This document shows, in pieces, positions 17,272-25,799 of a stretch of DNA of 50,292 bases. The notes beneath the pieces were generated by a model. That model had not been told where the DNA came from. It saw only the letters and a list, made by a program, of their open reading frames with translations, and made no database searches. The translations under genes and the position numbers were made by a program. The stretch's first letter is position 1, and every line of letters begins with the position of its first letter. The stretch is taken from assembly GCF_009650995.1 (NCBI RefSeq), contig NZ_WHVV01000020.1, forward strand, positions 1-50,292. The letters run 5' to 3'. This stretch comes from Sporosarcina cascadiensis. Its GTDB lineage: Bacteria; Bacillota; Bacilli; Bacillales_A; Planococcaceae.

Positions 17272-17312
17272 GCTCGGATATCCGATGAAATAATCGAATG
17301 CCCGAGCAGTTT
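17272..17312 (-). terminator. Hairpin after the small membrane gene
   Basis: GCTCGG (17272-17277) pairs with CCGAGC (17302-17307), with TTTT-containing flanks on both strands; it may serve convergent transcripts. Confidence 0.45.
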
Positions 17313-17350
17313 TAAATAGGACTGCCATGTGGTGGAATACTAAATTGGCT

Positions 17351-17671
17351 TTATCTTGCGTAAATGGCTCTTTTGTTCAACTCCATATATTTTAGGCACC
17401 ATTCAGTTACAAGACGTGTAGTCTTTATAGCTAGCGGGACTAGCGCAATTCCAACGAACAATAGAACAACACTCAGAATGGTTTGCATCAGATTAAAGTC
17501 CTGCAGTTTCAACAGGTTGACAACCGCCAAGAGAATAGGTGAAAGAACAAACGAAATAATAACCGTCCAAAATGAAAATAACAATGCAGCAACGGCAATT
17601 GCAATTCCTGAAACGATGATCAGATTAAAAAACAATACGCCCAGTAATCCAAAAAAGTTTATTTTCCCCAA
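17351..17671 (-). CDS. Small membrane protein resembling the DUF1700/HAAS C-terminal part
   Basis: A 106-residue hydrophobic protein with three or four helices (FFGLLGVLFFNLIIVSG, IAIAVAALLFSFWTVIISFV, TILSVVLLFVGIALVPLAI). The TTG at 17671 is chosen because a very strong GGGAGGAGGTGATC site sits just upstream. The helix pattern resembles the membrane part of DUF1700 proteins, which normally begin with a HAAS domain next to a PadR regulator; neither is present, so this could be a remnant now translated from an internal start. Family assignment is tentative. Confidence 0.5.
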   Translation of the reverse strand: MGKINFFGLLGVLFFNLIIVSGIAIAVAALLFSFWTVIISFVLSPILLAVVNLLKLQDFNLMQTILSVVLLFVGIALVPLAIKTTRLVTEWCLKYMELNKRAIYAR

Positions 17672-17871
17672 TGTGATCACCTCCTCCCAAGTAGTTCTGC
17701 TTCCTTCCATTATAGCCGAAGAAGTTTTCTCCGAATCGGCCCTCAGACTGATTTCCTGTTCATTAGAATTTTTCAGATGGAATTTAGCAGTTTGAAGAGC
17801 CGTAGCAAGATGTTCTCCAGTGAATGCATGGCCTTCTACTGAATTCTCAGAAGATCAGTTTTTTAAATAAA

Positions 17872-17918
17872 TTGATTTTACACAATACTAGTTGTTATAA
17901 TTGACACCAGGTACTAAT
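17872..17918 (+). promoter_or_regulatory. fabH promoter with FapR-like operator
   Basis: TTGATT (17872) and TATAAT (17896-17901) are 18 bases apart. Directly overlapping the -10 end is ATTGACACCAGGTACTAAT, whose right half AGGTACTAAT matches the palindromic FapR box. FapR represses fatty acid and phospholipid genes until malonyl-CoA rises; the downstream genes fit that regulon. Confidence 0.65.
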
Positions 17919-17952
17919 ACTAACCATTAATTCAAATTGGAGTGGAATGAGA

Positions 17953-18960
17953 ATGTCCGGAGCCAGAATAACAGCGATAGGGACTTATGTGCCTGAAAAA
18001 GTATTGATGAATTCTGAACTGAATGAAATGGTAGAAGCCGATAATGAGTGGATTGTTCAAAGAACAGGTATTCAAGAACGTAGAATTAGTTGTCCTGATG
18101 AATTTACCAGTGATTTATGTATATCTGCTGTGAAGGATTTAATGCATAGATATAATAAAAGTGTGGAAGATGTAGATATGATTATTGTGGCGACGTGCAC
18201 GCCTGATGTTCCATTCCCATCTGTTTCCAGCATGATTCAAGAACGATTAAACATTACTCAAACAGGCGCTATAGATTTAAATGCTGCATGTGCAGGGTTT
18301 GTTTATGCCTTACATACCGCAAACAGTTTTATTTCTTCGGGCCTGCATAAAAAGGTCCTGGTTCTCGGCGCAGACACTATTTCTAAAGTCACCGATTACA
18401 CGGATCGAAATACATGCGTTTTATTTGGCGATGGAGCAGGTGCAGTGTTAGTGGAAAAAGATGAACAATCAAATAGTTTCCTTGGATTTCATCAGGGTAG
18501 TGACGGCAGCAAGGCACAGCATATCTATCGTTCGGGATTGTCGAATAAAGTGAACGGAATCGAGCTGATCGATACGCAATGTCTTGTGCAGAATGGCAGA
18601 GAGGTTTTCCGATGGGTTGTTCGGAACATTCCAGAAAGTATACGACAAATTTTAGAAAAAACGCAGACGGATCTGCATCAAGTGGATTGGTTTATTCCTC
18701 ATAGTGCCAATTTGCGAATGATAGAACCCATTTGCGAAAAATTAGGATATCCCATTGAAAAGACTCTTTATAGTTTAGTCCGCTTTGGTAATACTTCTGC
18801 TGCCTCTATCCCATTAGCTCTGGATTTGGGAGTACGGGAAGGGCACGTGAAAAATGGAGATCGAGTTCTTATGTATGGCTACGGATCAGGATTGGTTCAT
18901 GCTGGACAACTGTTAGAAATGAATTTTGACGAGCAAATTAATCCGCCGACCCCTTTGTGA
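17953..18960 (+). CDS. fabH: 3-oxoacyl-ACP synthase III (FabH)
   Basis: A 335-residue condensing enzyme that starts fatty acid synthesis by joining acyl-CoA to malonyl-ACP. The catalytic triad is readable: Cys in DLNAACAGFVYAL, His in WFIPHSANLRM and Asn in RFGNTSAASIPLAL; the C-terminal GYGSGLVHAGQ loop is present. The ATG at 17953 has GGAGTGG nine bases upstream, better than the ATG six bases earlier. It forms a cluster with a FabZ-type dehydratase and a PlsC-type acyltransferase behind a FapR-like box. A second, housekeeping FabH elsewhere is likely, so this copy may serve a particular primer or condition. Confidence 0.9.
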   Translation: MSGARITAIGTYVPEKVLMNSELNEMVEADNEWIVQRTGIQERRISCPDEFTSDLCISAVKDLMHRYNKSVEDVDMIIVATCTPDVPFPSVSSMIQERLNITQTGAIDLNAACAGFVYALHTANSFISSGLHKKVLVLGADTISKVTDYTDRNTCVLFGDGAGAVLVEKDEQSNSFLGFHQGSDGSKAQHIYRSGLSNKVNGIELIDTQCLVQNGREVFRWVVRNIPESIRQILEKTQTDLHQVDWFIPHSANLRMIEPICEKLGYPIEKTLYSLVRFGNTSAASIPLALDLGVREGHVKNGDRVLMYGYGSGLVHAGQLLEMNFDEQINPPTPL

Positions 18961-19007
18961 GATGTTGATTCTTACACCGAAAAATTATGGTTCTGGAGGT
19001 TTTACTA

Positions 19008-19433
19008 TTGATAGATTCTTCTGCTATTAAAGAGGTTATTAGACATCGTTATCCATTCCTTTTAGTAGATCGAATTTTGGAGCTAGAAGAAGGTAAAAGA
19101 GCTGTAGGTATAAAAAACGTTACAGCAAATGAACACTTTTTTACTGGACACTTTCCGGGCTACCCAGTTATGCCGGGTGTGTTGATTGTGGAAGCATTAG
19201 CTCAGGTAAGTGCAATTGTGATGCTTACGAAAGAGGGAAATCAAGGGAGATTAGGTCTGTTAGCAGGAATAGATAAATGTCGATTTAAAAAACAAATTCA
19301 GCCAGGCGATCAACTTCGTTTGGAGGTAGAAATTACTCGAGTAAAAGGGTCGATTGGAAAAGGAACAGGGGTAGCCTCCGTAGATGGAGAATTAGCATGT
19401 GAGCTGGAATTAATTTTCGCATTTGGCGATTAA
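19008..19433 (+). CDS. fabZ: 3-hydroxyacyl-ACP dehydratase (FabZ)
   Basis: A 141-residue hot-dog-fold dehydratase. The active-site histidine and glutamate lie in [20 protein letters not shown], and [17 protein letters not shown] near the N-terminus is the family hallmark. The TTG at 19008 is preferred since TGGAGG precedes it by 8 bases and the protein then begins [15 protein letters not shown] as in the family. It removes water from 3-hydroxyacyl-ACP, the step two reactions after FabH. Spacing to fabH is 47 bases. Confidence 0.92.
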   Translation: MIDSSAIKEVIRHRYPFLLVDRILELEEGKRAVGIKNVTANEHFFTGHFPGYPVMPGVLIVEALAQVSAIVMLTKEGNQGRLGLLAGIDKCRFKKQIQPGDQLRLEVEITRVKGSIGKGTGVASVDGELACELELIFAFGD

Positions 19434-19524
19434 TATATAAATCAATCCCTAGTTCGTTTTACAGCTAATGAAGCAGTCCATATCGAATAATGATCGTATC
19501 GGTTATGTTGTGGAGGAAGCTGAA

Positions 19525-20112
19525 GTGTATAAAATAGTGGCATATTTTTTGAAAGGTATCTTGCGTATAGTTGGGAAAATTCATGTATATGGTCAACAGA
19601 ACGTCCCTAAAGATGGAGCTTATGTTATCACTTGTACACATACAGGTTGGGTGGATGTGTTGTATTTAGGTATCACTTTATTGCCAAACAAAGTTCATTT
19701 CATGGCAAAGAAACAACTATTTGCGAATAAATTAGTAGGCTGGTTTTTACGCAAACTGAATGCATTTCCTGTGGACCGGTCAAATCCAGGCCCAAGTGTT
19801 TTAAAGATTCCTTCTCGATTGCTGGCACAAGGTGAAATTGTAGGGATCTTTCCAAGTGGAACCAGAATAGAGGAACAAACGGCCCTTAAACAAGGAGCCA
19901 TCACTATTGCGATGCGTTCAAAGGTGCCCATTATACCTGCAGTATATGTTGGTCCGAATAGCTTGAAAGAATTGTTCGGTAAGCGGGATGCCTATCTTAT
20001 TTTTGGCGAGCCTATACAATTTTCTGATGTAAAAGGACAGCGAGCTGAATTTACTAATCTGCTGGAAGAAAGAATGGATGCTCTTTCGCAGGAAATTTCA
20101 GTCGGAAATTAA
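19525..20112 (+). CDS. plsC: 1-acyl-sn-glycerol-3-phosphate acyltransferase (PlsC)
   Basis: A 195-residue membrane-associated acyltransferase that acylates lysophosphatidate to phosphatidate. The HX4D motif is HTGWVD, the substrate motif is GIFPSGTR (FPSGTR form) and the VPIIPAVYVG motif IV is present. The GTG at 19525 is chosen because GGAGG lies 8 bases upstream and the product then begins VYKIVAYFLKG, as expected for Bacillus-type PlsC; an ATG 57 bases earlier has no ribosome site. With fabH and fabZ it links fatty acid elongation to phospholipid synthesis. Confidence 0.9.
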   Translation: MYKIVAYFLKGILRIVGKIHVYGQQNVPKDGAYVITCTHTGWVDVLYLGITLLPNKVHFMAKKQLFANKLVGWFLRKLNAFPVDRSNPGPSVLKIPSRLLAQGEIVGIFPSGTRIEEQTALKQGAITIAMRSKVPIIPAVYVGPNSLKELFGKRDAYLIFGEPIQFSDVKGQRAEFTNLLEERMDALSQEISVGN

Positions 20113-20156
20113 ATCATCCTCTTCACACTTCGGCTGAGTGAAGAGGATGATTTTTT
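20111..20156 (+). terminator. Strong intrinsic terminator after plsC
   Basis: AAATCATCCTCTTCAC pairs perfectly with GTGAAGAGGATGATTT, followed by further T residues. Confidence 0.9.
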
Positions 20157-20205
20157 GCATTTTATGTTCAGTGTGCGTCTGATCTCGTTTCGTAATTATA
20201 CAGAA

Positions 20206-20553
20206 CTAAATGGATGGCTGCTCCTCGGGCTCTGCAGGATCAGAAATATTGAGCAGGACCACGCCGCCAATGATCAATAATAGCCCGGCCACCTTCGCTG
20301 CGCTAAATAACTCGCCCCATATCAATATACCGATTATTGCAGTCATGGCAGTACCTGCCGCAGCCCATATCGCATAAGCAAAACTTAAAGGAAGCGTTTT
20401 GAGCGCAATGGCAATTAAATAAAACGATAATGCGTACCCGACAATCGATCCGATGGAAGGGAGAATCACCGTAAACCCTTCGGATACTTTTAGCATCGTG
20501 GTGGCAAAAACTTCAAACAAAATAGACAGAGTTAATATGAAATAGGCTTTCAT
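20206..20553 (-). CDS. Small multidrug resistance (SMR) transporter subunit, 115 aa
   Basis: A four-helix SMR protein. The essential membrane glutamate is in LSILFEVFATTMLK, the loop PLSFAYAIWAAAGTA and the C-terminal GLLLIIGGVVLLNISD match the family. A charged tail DPAEPEEQPSI follows the fourth helix. It is paired with a second SMR gene 32 bases upstream, and such pairs form asymmetric heterodimers. The TetR gene upstream and the tandem order resemble the yvdTSR arrangement of Bacillus subtilis. Substrate may be cationic drugs or guanidinium-type metabolites; the sequence does not decide. Confidence 0.9.
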   Translation of the reverse strand: MKAYFILTLSILFEVFATTMLKVSEGFTVILPSIGSIVGYALSFYLIAIALKTLPLSFAYAIWAAAGTAMTAIIGILIWGELFSAAKVAGLLLIIGGVVLLNISDPAEPEEQPSI

Positions 20554-20585
20554 TGAACGTACTCCTCAATTCGAAATGTGTGTAA

Positions 20586-20906
20586 TTATATGGCTGACGT
20601 AAAGTTGATTAAAAAGACACCGCCTATAATTAGAACTAATCCTGCCAACTTCGGCTTATTTAGTTTCTCTTTATAGATGAACATACCGACCAATGCGGTA
20701 AGCGCAGTCCCGACTCCGGCCCAGATGGCGTACGCAACACCGATCGGCATTGTTTTCAGCAGCACGGAAAGAGTATAAAAAGCAATGATGTAACCAATTA
20801 TTACGCCAAGCGTAGGGATGATTTTTTTAAAGCCATCTGTAGCTTTCAGCATGGAAGATGCAAATACTTCGCTTATGATGGCTGTGCCCAGAAGTAGTAG
20901 ACTCAT
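20586..20906 (-). CDS. SMR transporter subunit, 106 aa
   Basis: A four-helix SMR protein with the conserved glutamate in AIISEVFASSMLKATDGF, the signature PIGVAYAIWAGVGTALTALVG split by loop 3, and a short C-terminus. Its start codon is one base from the stop codon of the TetR gene, so translation is coupled. Together with the next SMR gene it would form a proton-driven exporter repressed by the TetR protein. Confidence 0.9.
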   Translation of the reverse strand: MSLLLLGTAIISEVFASSMLKATDGFKKIIPTLGVIIGYIIAFYTLSVLLKTMPIGVAYAIWAGVGTALTALVGMFIYKEKLNKPKLAGLVLIIGGVFLINFTSAI

Positions 20907-20907
20907 A

Positions 20908-21456
20908 TTATTTCTCCGTTTCTGTCATTTGGAATAGTCGTTGAAACACTTTGTCTTGTATTTCTTTGCCTACAGGGGCAACATTCAGCAGTTCCGTGTA
21001 ATAGATTCCATCCAGCGCCAACCGGATAATGGTGGATGTGATCGGATCGATTCCGTCATCTTCTAATTTAACGAGGACGGAACGATATACTTCAGAAATA
21101 TTTTTGCCGGCTTCTCTATTCAACAAGGACAGTGCCAGCTTTCCTATGTTTTGTTCGGCTAAATTTACTAAGTCCAACCGTGAGGATTCAATAAACGCCC
21201 GAGTCCATTTTCCTTCTTCATTTGGATCTGCCTTCACCAATTGATAAAAGTTTTCCTGAAGCTCGTTAAAAATAACCTCCGCGATTTCTTGTAATAACGC
21301 GTCTTTATTAGGAAAGTGATACAATAGGCCGCCTTTACTTACGCCGGCTTCTTTTGCCACAGCTTCCAACGTTAATTTTTCAAAACCATGCTCAAGCAGG
21401 AACTGAATGGCGCTATTTACAATTAGCTTTTTTGTTTTTTCTGCTTTGGATTCCAT
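20908..21456 (-). CDS. TetR family transcriptional regulator
   Basis: A 182-residue TetR repressor. The helix-turn-helix is FEKLTLEAVAKEAGVSKGGL followed by LYHFPNKDALLQEIAE (residues about 25-60); the C-terminal ligand domain is typical in size. It is the first gene of the TetR-SMR-SMR operon. A palindrome CCGTCTGGACGG lies exactly in the spacer of its own promoter, arguing for autorepression relieved by the exported compound. Confidence 0.9.
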   Translation of the reverse strand: MESKAEKTKKLIVNSAIQFLLEHGFEKLTLEAVAKEAGVSKGGLLYHFPNKDALLQEIAEVIFNELQENFYQLVKADPNEEGKWTRAFIESSRLDLVNLAEQNIGKLALSLLNREAGKNISEVYRSVLVKLEDDGIDPITSTIIRLALDGIYYTELLNVAPVGKEIQDKVFQRLFQMTETEK

Positions 21457-21489
21457 AGTCTCATTTCCCCCATATATTTAGTATTTTTA

Positions 21490-21518
21490 ATAATACCGTC
21501 TGGACGGACTTTTTTCAA
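21490..21518 (-). promoter_or_regulatory. Promoter and operator of the TetR-SMR operon
   Basis: Reading the minus strand, TTGAAA and TATTAT are separated by 17 bases, and the perfect 12-bp palindrome CCGTCTGGACGG (21496-21507) fills the spacer next to the -10 box. Confidence 0.7.
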
Positions 21519-21633
21519 GAAAAATTTTATACAGCGGTGAAGGGGGAGTTGTGTAACGAACAGGAACCGTTTTCGAGACAGATAGAAGGAAAAAACGGTT
21601 GTGAATAGAAAGAGTAGATAAGGGGGAATGATC

Positions 21634-22002
21634 ATGAATACCGAACAAGACCATATCCACGCAAAGTCTGGAGAAAATCAGTATGTCGAAACACCGGTTA
21701 CAACCATTTTCAAGAAGTTTGCGAACCAAAAAGATGTGTCGCTGGTATATGGAGAACCGATTGACCATGGACTGCAAAAGATAGTTCCGGTAGCAAAAGT
21801 ATTGTATGCGGTCGGTGGCGGAGGAGATGGCCGTGGGGGAGAAGGCGGTGGCGGCACGTTTCGTATCAAACCTGTGGGTGTATACGTAATTACGCCGGAC
21901 CAAGTAAAGTTTACATCTACACTGGACGTGAAAAAAATAACTGCGTTGACAGTATTCATCGGTGGGCTTTTAAGCATATTCGCGATTTTGAAGAGAAAGT
22001 GA
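21634..22002 (+). CDS. GerW/YtfJ family sporulation protein
   Basis: A 122-residue member of the GerW (YtfJ) family. The segment VYGEPIDHGLQKIVPVAKV is the hallmark, followed by a glycine-rich stretch (GGGGDGRGGEGGGG), then FRIKPVGVYVITPDQVKF and a C-terminal hydrophobic helix ending in KRK. Family members are made in sporulation and affect spore germination. The ATG at 21634 follows AAGGGGG by 7 bases. Its presence supports an endospore-forming host. The C-terminal membrane anchor resembles the GerW paralogues with a tail anchor. Confidence 0.85.
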   Translation: MNTEQDHIHAKSGENQYVETPVTTIFKKFANQKDVSLVYGEPIDHGLQKIVPVAKVLYAVGGGGDGRGGEGGGGTFRIKPVGVYVITPDQVKFTSTLDVKKITALTVFIGGLLSIFAILKRK

Positions 22003-22070
22003 ATTTATTACTCTAATTAGAAAATAGTGATACGGGCAGGTATTCTGCCGGCAGAGCAAAAACACAAAAA

Positions 22071-22130
22071 GCAGCTGGTCCGTACACCGAAGTTCGGACG
22101 GGAAGCTGTAAAAATAATTAATTAAAAGGT
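22071..22130. repeat. Dispersed structured repeat, copy E1
   Basis: Begins GCAGCTGGTCCGTA and continues with GAAGTTCGGACGGG then GCTGT and an A/T-rich tail. It is about 80 percent identical by eye to 34558-34617. Predicted pairings are CAGC with GCTG, CCGT with ACGG, and CCG with CGG around AAGTT. Confidence 0.5.
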
Positions 22131-22176
22131 TGTGCCACAAAGGAACATCCTACAATTTTTTTTACTGTGACTAACT

Positions 22177-22221
22177 AAAGGTATTGGCTCCAAGATCGCA
22201 TTCTTGGAACCGGTACCTTTT
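22177..22221. terminator. Long hairpin, possible bidirectional terminator
   Basis: AAAGGTATTGGCTCCAAGA pairs with TCTTGGAACCGGTACCTTT (19 bp with G-T pairs), followed by T then C. It separates convergent genes. Confidence 0.55.
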
Positions 22222-22298
22222 CATTTGGTCGGTAGTATAGTTATAGTATTAGTAGTAAGTTTTTAAATTAGGTGCCTGGTCCCCCCTAACAGTCAAAA

Positions 22299-23651
22299 TC
22301 ATATAGGCAGCTGACATTTTACACTCGCTCCTATTACTTCGCCGCTAGGATCTGCAAATATATTTTCAAGACAAACCGACCCGCCTAATTCTTCACAGAT
22401 GACAGATTGCACAACGTATAATCCCAGCCCTTGATGTTTAGTATTTCTGCTTGGGTCGTCTGTATAGAAAGCCTCTGTAGCACGCGCTAAACTTTCTTTT
22501 GAAAATCCGTGACCGTCATCCTTTACAGAGAATTCAATTATGTTTTCAGTTGTCTTAATGGATACGGTGACAATGGTTGTTCCTCGTTCTACTGCATTCA
22601 TCATCAAATTCATGAAAGCTCTTTTCAATTTATTTCGCTCGCAGTGTAGAAAAATAGATTGAGCCATTTCATTTTCCCATTCTAGTTTCTTACCATTTAA
22701 TGAAGCGAGAGAGCGTGAATCCTTCTGTAGTTCGCTGAAAATTGCTGTTACATTAACTAGTTCTTTTTCTTCCAACCTATTTGGTCCAATATGTCGCAAA
22801 CTTTTAGTATAGTCACTGAGATGTTGAGTACTGCTAATGATTTCTTCCAGCATGTTTTGAGTTTCAGAATCACTGCTTATTTCCGCTAACAGCTCAGCAT
22901 TACCTCTAATGATTGTCAGAGGTGTCTTTATGTCGTGGCCAAGCGCTTTGAGCTGAAGCTCTCGTTGCTCTTTTTCTTTCCATAACTCTTCCAATGAACT
23001 GATCAATTCATCTCTCATTAAGTTGAGGCTTTGTGTGATTTCATTGAGTTCTTTGAATTCGGTATCTTTGATGGTGAAGTTCAAACGATGCAATTTAATT
23101 TCCTGTACACCTTCACTGATCCATGCCATCGCGCGAGAAAGCCGCAGTGCGTATCTTTTGACGAAAATGAAGACAATCAAAACGGATGCAGACAGCACAG
23201 AAATCATCAATACAAGTTCTGGGTTCGGAAAATGGTCTCTTAGCCAATTATTTTTGTACATCATTTTGATCGGATAGGAAATCAGAAGGAACTCTTCAGG
23301 TCTCTCGATTGCTTTAATATATAGACCTTTTTCCAAGTAAGTCGATTTGCTATCAAAACTATCCCATAATACTTGAGGATCGTCCGCATCTCCATAGAGA
23401 AAATCTCCTGACTCGTCATAGACGGCATATTGATTAAATGGAAGGAATAAACTTTTTGTAATCTTGTCTGTTTGAACAAATTCCTGCTGATTTTTGGATA
23501 AATACAATTCACTGGCATTGGCTGGATAGAGAGTACCGAATCCGGAAGATACGACAAATAGAGCAGCCGCTGCCCAGACGGAGATCAGCGATATGGCAAG
23601 CAGAAGAGTATAGCGAAGCAGAAACAGATCAATCCTCTTTATTTTCCCCAT
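22299..23651 (-). CDS. Sensor histidine kinase of the lantibiotic-immunity-type locus
   Basis: A 450-residue membrane kinase. Two helices (near residues 10-35 and 145-165) flank an extracytoplasmic domain of about 110 residues. A HAMP-like linker leads to the phosphoacceptor LGHDIKTPLTIIRGNAELL (around residue 240). The N box MNLMMNAVERG, G1 VKDDGHGFS and G2 HQGLGLYVVQSV boxes are intact. It overlaps the response regulator by 13 bases. It probably senses an antimicrobial peptide or envelope damage and controls the ABC transporter upstream in the same operon. Confidence 0.9.
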   Translation of the reverse strand: MGKIKRIDLFLLRYTLLLAISLISVWAAAALFVVSSGFGTLYPANASELYLSKNQQEFVQTDKITKSLFLPFNQYAVYDESGDFLYGDADDPQVLWDSFDSKSTYLEKGLYIKAIERPEEFLLISYPIKMMYKNNWLRDHFPNPELVLMISVLSASVLIVFIFVKRYALRLSRAMAWISEGVQEIKLHRLNFTIKDTEFKELNEITQSLNLMRDELISSLEELWKEKEQRELQLKALGHDIKTPLTIIRGNAELLAEISSDSETQNMLEEIISSTQHLSDYTKSLRHIGPNRLEEKELVNVTAIFSELQKDSRSLASLNGKKLEWENEMAQSIFLHCERNKLKRAFMNLMMNAVERGTTIVTVSIKTTENIIEFSVKDDGHGFSKESLARATEAFYTDDPSRNTKHQGLGLYVVQSVICEELGGSVCLENIFADPSGEVIGASVKCQLPI

Positions 23652-24301
23652 TTATAGCCGATCCCCCAAACGGTGACAATAGGATGTAAATTAAAGTGAG
23701 TAAACTTTTTGCGGATGTTTTTAATATGTTCAGTAATAACTGTTTCATTGCTATCTCGGTCATAGCCGTATACCTCAATGAAAATTTGCTCGCGGGAAAA
23801 TACTTGGCCAGGGTGCATGGCCAATAATTGAATGATTAAAAATTCACCCTTTGTCAGTTCCATTTCTACGTCTTTTACAAAGATCTTAGCTCCTGATAGA
23901 TTAAGACGGATATCGCCTCGAAAGATAGAATGTTCTTTTGTCCGATGCTCTCTTCTGAGATGTGCATGGACTCTGGCCCTTAATTCTGCCAATGAAAAAG
24001 GCTTTACTAAGTAGTCATCGCCTCCGAGTTCAAGACCAGTCAAAATGGACTGTTCATCTTCCAAAGCAGAAAGGAAAATGATCGGGCAATCGACTTTTTG
24101 ACGGAGTTTTTGGCACAGTTTAAACCCATCAATCCCTGGCATCATAATGTCCAGCAGAATGAGTTCAAATACCGTAACATCTATCAAGGACAAATCATGC
24201 GGGTCATCGATTGTGGTTACAGATAAATCCTGCCCTTGAAATGCCCGCTGAATTAGCTTCAGAATCTTTGGTTCATCGTCTATTACTAAAATTCTTCTCA
24301 T
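23639..24301 (-). CDS. OmpR-family response regulator
   Basis: A 220-residue regulator. The receiver domain (residues 1-115) holds acidic residues in ILVIDDEPK, the phosphoacceptor in LILLDIMMPG and the KPF motif in DDYLVKPFS. The winged-helix output domain (about 125-220) contains LTKGEFLIIQLLAMHPGQ and ETVITEHIKNIRKKF. The ATG at 24301 follows GAGGAG; longer versions lack this. It probably binds the 11-bp tandem repeat in the operon promoter. Confidence 0.92.
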   Translation of the reverse strand: MRRILVIDDEPKILKLIQRAFQGQDLSVTTIDDPHDLSLIDVTVFELILLDIMMPGIDGFKLCQKLRQKVDCPIIFLSALEDEQSILTGLELGGDDYLVKPFSLAELRARVHAHLRREHRTKEHSIFRGDIRLNLSGAKIFVKDVEMELTKGEFLIIQLLAMHPGQVFSREQIFIEVYGYDRDSNETVITEHIKNIRKKFTHFNLHPIVTVWGIGYKWGK

Positions 24302-24312
24302 GGAATGCTCCT

Positions 24313-25074
24313 CTAATCGTCTAAATGCTCCCCTTCCCAATTGGTAAACCATAGGAAAAATCCAATAAGCAAAAGAAGGGTGATCGCTATATCTATTACT
24401 GCTGCATTCATGACGACTTGCTTAATTTGTTCCAGCAAACCGGGATCGGTGGATTCATTGTAGGCCAGATAATAGGAGGTGTACCGAACTGCCCAGCTGC
24501 TTGGAACGAACATCCAGATGCCATCCCCTAAACCGGTCATAAAAACAGCCGCGAGTAAACTTTTCACCAAGCCAAGCGCAATCGAATAGTTTCTCGATAA
24601 GCGCAACTCTACTAACCAATGTACTACATATAGCAGCAGTCCGGAGATAAAGATAATGACAGTAGAAAAATAAACATACATGCCGACGGTGGCACTAGGG
24701 TTTTGCAAATACATACCTATACCAAAAATGCTAATGGCTAAGGCGAGGGAGAAGATTCCCCAGCAAGTGAGACGAGCCATTTTCACAACGAGCACGGCAG
24801 ATTTGGTAGCTGTCCCTGCTATTAAAACAGCGAATCTACTTTGATGTTCCTGAGCTGCCGCAATAGATACCACAATAGAAATCATGAATGGAAATCCAAT
24901 TGCCAGTACTTGTATAAAGGTTTCCCATTTTGTCTCCAAGCCAGTTGGAGAGGAATGATAATACCAAAGGAAGAGAAAGGAGATGGTTATCGGTACCAAG
25001 ATATGTACCCACGTGGCGGCCGTCCGCCTGCACTTCACCCGTTCGGCTTTCCAGAGTTGCAACGCCCGCTTCAT
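24313..25074 (-). CDS. Lantibiotic-protection-type ABC permease (MutG/EpiG-like)
   Basis: A 253-residue ABC-2-like permease with six hydrophobic segments, beginning MKRALQLWKAERVKCRRT, a typical start for MutE/MutG/SpaG proteins that expel lantibiotics from the membrane. It overlaps the preceding permease gene by 4 bases (ATGA). The pair would form a heteromeric channel driven by the ATPase of the operon. No lanthionine biosynthesis genes are in the window, so it is likely a defence system against foreign peptides. Confidence 0.8.
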   Translation of the reverse strand: MKRALQLWKAERVKCRRTAATWVHILVPITISFLFLWYYHSSPTGLETKWETFIQVLAIGFPFMISIVVSIAAAQEHQSRFAVLIAGTATKSAVLVVKMARLTCWGIFSLALAISIFGIGMYLQNPSATVGMYVYFSTVIIFISGLLLYVVHWLVELRLSRNYSIALGLVKSLLAAVFMTGLGDGIWMFVPSSWAVRYTSYYLAYNESTDPGLLEQIKQVVMNAAVIDIAITLLLLIGFFLWFTNWEGEHLDD

Positions 25075-25799
25075 CGATCGGCCTTCCTTTGCAATAAACT
25101 TCTTCCCATTCCTATCATGACAAATAAATAAACAATAGAAATCAACAATGATACTAACATTGGCTGTATGGGAATAGGAATTAAAACCCCATTATTCAGA
25201 AGCCCATTTGGCAACGTATTAATAATCGTTGTCATAAGTATTGCAGGCGTTATGAACGGGTTTATTTGCCATATTGTAAATTGGTTATAAAAAATCTGCA
25301 TCGCTTCCGTAGCCACAACAATACATACAGTAACTAAAAGCGATGGAAAATAAAGCATGAACATCCCGCATAACGGAATTAAAAATAAATAACCTAGCCA
25401 TGTTACAAAGACTGCTGAAATTATAGACAGCGAGTCAAACTCTGAAGGAAAAACCCATGTCAACGCGAGTAATAATAAACAGTACAATACAGAGGCAAGG
25501 AGGAGATATCCTGCTGCAATCATGCACTTTGCCGTGAAAAATTTGCCGACGTACGTCCTACTAAGGAATAATGTTTGAAAATTTTGGTCTTTATCCAGTT
25601 TTCCAAATATTGTTGAGCAAATCAGGGCTGTTACCAATGGATATAACAAGGTGTACCACCAATTGAGCGAGTTTTGAACAAGAAAACCAGGTGCCAGAAC
25701 AGCTGAAACAATAACGGCGAATAGCACGATAGCAATCCATAGTTTACTAACAGATGTTCGCTTAGTTTTTACCGCTTCCAATTTGAGTGTATTATACAT
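25071..25799 (-). CDS. Lantibiotic-protection-type ABC permease (MutE/EpiE-like)
   Basis: A 242-residue permease with six predicted helices, starting MYNTLKLEAVKTKRTSVSKL. The start at 25799 follows TCAGGAGGGCCGCAAC and overlaps the end of the ATPase gene by 8 bases. The N-terminal amphipathic basic segment before the first helix is typical of this group. It acts with the next permease and the ATPase. Confidence 0.8.
   Translation of the reverse strand: MYNTLKLEAVKTKRTSVSKLWIAIVLFAVIVSAVLAPGFLVQNSLNWWYTLLYPLVTALICSTIFGKLDKDQNFQTLFLSRTYVGKFFTAKCMIAAGYLLLASVLYCLLLLALTWVFPSEFDSLSIISAVFVTWLGYLFLIPLCGMFMLYFPSLLVTVCIVVATEAMQIFYNQFTIWQINPFITPAILMTTIINTLPNGLLNNGVLIPIPIQPMLVSLLISIVYLFVMIGMGRSLLQRKADR

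Larger units (their letters stand above)
22003..22298. other. Intergenic region between gerW-like gene and the histidine kinase
   Basis: Contains repeat element E1 (22071-22130) and a long hairpin (22177-22220), then an isolated GGTGCCTGGTCCC motif at about 22270 that resembles the terminal GTGCCTGT of the MITE-like element at 50114. Confidence 0.55.

Noticed and set aside
19468..19524. Upstream ATG as start of plsC
   Set aside because: No ribosome site there, while the GTG at 19525 has GGAGG 8 bases upstream and gives the usual N-terminus.
22071..22110. Guanidine-II (mini-ykkC) riboswitch for the nearby SMR genes
   Set aside because: Only one ACGG-like element is seen, the paired hairpins are missing, and the element is downstream of and not oriented to the SMR operon.
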